Shown: positions 6,394 to 7,090 of the stretch, in pieces | How positions within the stretch are numbered: position 1 is the stretch's first letter | Layout: each line of letters opens with the position of its first letter | Assembly (NCBI GenBank): GCA_910587825.1 | Contig: CAJUNJ010000006.1 | Span: 116,402-123,491, forward strand | Direction of reading: 5' to 3' | From: an uncultured Christensenellaceae bacterium | GTDB taxonomy: Bacteria; Bacillota; Clostridia; Christensenellales; Borkfalkiaceae | DNA: 7,090 nt | Program-made: the position numbers and the translations under genes | Notes under the pieces: model-generated | Database searches by the model: none | The model's input: the letters and a program-made list of their open reading frames with translations, nothing else | What the model was told of the DNA's origin: nothing

Positions 6394-7028
6394 TTAATAT
6401 TTTGCTTGTTGACGACCAGATGATTTTAGCCGAAGGTATAAAAAGCGTTCTTGAAACCTGTAAGGACTTTCACGTCTTGGGAATCGCGCTTGACGGGGCG
6501 GAGGGCATTGCGCTTACCGAAAGGTACAAGCCCGACGTAGTGCTTATGGATATACGTATGCCAAATATGAACGGCGTCGTCGCAACTAAGCGTATCAAGG
6601 AAATAGCTCCCGAAACAAAAATAATTATTCTTACCACGTTCGATGACAGCGACTATATTTTAAGCGCGATAAACAACGGCGCAAGCGGATATCTCTTAAA
6701 GGATATAGGTTCTACCGCGCTTATCGACGCAATTAAAAACGCATACGCGGGCGATACTATATTGCCCTCCAAAATAGCCAAAAAGATAACAGACGCCGCA
6801 ATGATGGTGTCTTCCGAAAAGGAAATAAAACTTAAAAAGCTTTATAACCTTTCCGACCGCGAAGTCGAAATAGCGCTTATGCTAAACGACGGCTTTACAA
6901 ACAGGCAGATAGCTTCGGTAATGAAGCTGTCCGACGGTACGGCAAGAAATTATATAAGTTCCATATATTCCAAACTCGGCGTAGAAGGGCGTACCGCGGC
7001 GGTTGTAAAAATCAAAGAACTAAACTAA
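6390..7028 (+). CDS. NarL/LuxR-family response regulator
   Basis: A 212-residue two-domain regulator, the cognate partner of the kinase just upstream. The receiver domain (about 1-120) has the acidic pair Asp8/Asp9, phospho-acceptor Asp54 in LMDIRMPNMNG, Thr82 and Lys104, the complete set needed for phosphorylation switching. A linker (about 125-150) leads to a LuxR-type helix-turn-helix (153-209), where NLSDREVEIALMLNDGFTNR gives the first helices and SDGTARNYISSIYSKLGV the recognition helix. AAAGG (6376-6380) is a good ribosome site nine bases before the ATG. It is the last gene before a terminator, so its targets lie outside this operon unless it regulates its own promoter. Confidence 0.94.
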   Translation: MINILLVDDQMILAEGIKSVLETCKDFHVLGIALDGAEGIALTERYKPDVVLMDIRMPNMNGVVATKRIKEIAPETKIIILTTFDDSDYILSAINNGASGYLLKDIGSTALIDAIKNAYAGDTILPSKIAKKITDAAMMVSSEKEIKLKKLYNLSDREVEIALMLNDGFTNRQIASVMKLSDGTARNYISSIYSKLGVEGRTAAVVKIKELN

Positions 7029-7044
7029 CATTAAAAATAATAAT

Positions 7045-7074
7045 CCACCCGCATAGCGGGTGGTATTTCATTTT
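7045..7074 (+). terminator. Intrinsic terminator of the radC/two-component operon
   Basis: CCACCCGC (7045-7052) and GCGGGTGG (7056-7063) form a perfect 8-bp GC-rich stem with an ATA loop, followed by TATTTCATTTT. It starts 17 bases after the response regulator stop. On the minus strand the hairpin is followed by ATTATTATTTTT, so it could also terminate a convergent gene entering from the right. Confidence 0.8.
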
Positions 7075-7090
7075 CGGGCATAGCCCTAAC

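Noticed and set aside
7030..7090. Minus-strand open stretch and a 4-bp hairpin (7076-7086) at the right edge, possibly the end of a convergent gene
   Set aside because: The frame runs through the terminator stem and is only about 20 codons; the small hairpin is too weak to call.

Overview
The window reads as chromosomal DNA of an anaerobic Firmicute, most likely an uncultured gut-type clostridium. This is inferred from the protein families: a clostridial YqhD/BdhA-like iron alcohol dehydrogenase, a PepV-like M20 dipeptidase, a RadC variant with an N-terminal HKGHRKRMK segment, and a HisKA_3/NarL two-component pair. TAA and TGA both act as stops, so the standard bacterial code applies. No rRNA, tRNA, CRISPR array or intact mobile element is visible.

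Left part (1-1390): two terminator-like hairpins lie in tandem (63-118 and 135-170). They are followed by a strong extended -10 promoter (167-195) driving a single, AT-rich gene for a membrane-anchored alpha/beta hydrolase (242-1312). A long perfect hairpin (1353-1387) separates it from the convergent alcohol dehydrogenase gene. That hairpin has its U-run on the minus strand, so it mainly terminates the dehydrogenase transcript.

Middle part (1395-4352, mostly minus strand): the complete iron-dependent alcohol dehydrogenase (1465-2631) lies next to a divergent LysR-type regulator remnant (about 2660-3112). The remnant keeps only the middle of the effector-binding domain. The DNA-binding domain, the usual divergent promoter region and the C-terminal part are gone. 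It abuts the end of an intact M20 dipeptidase gene (3099-4352). The dehydrogenase seems to have lost its local regulator, and I see no terminator between the dipeptidase and it, so read-through from the dipeptidase promoter is possible.

Right part (4353-7090, plus strand): two divergent promoters occupy almost the same bases between the dipeptidase and a radC-like gene. The radC-like gene is followed by a six-helix sensor histidine kinase and a NarL/LuxR response regulator, spaced 4 bp apart and overlapping by 4 bp respectively, then a clear terminator (7045-7074). These three genes look like one operon, an unusual pairing of a JAMM/RadC protein with a two-component system.

I did not find a clearly new biological system. 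The best leads are the doubly truncated regulator beside adh, the interlocked divergent promoters, and the radC/two-component operon.
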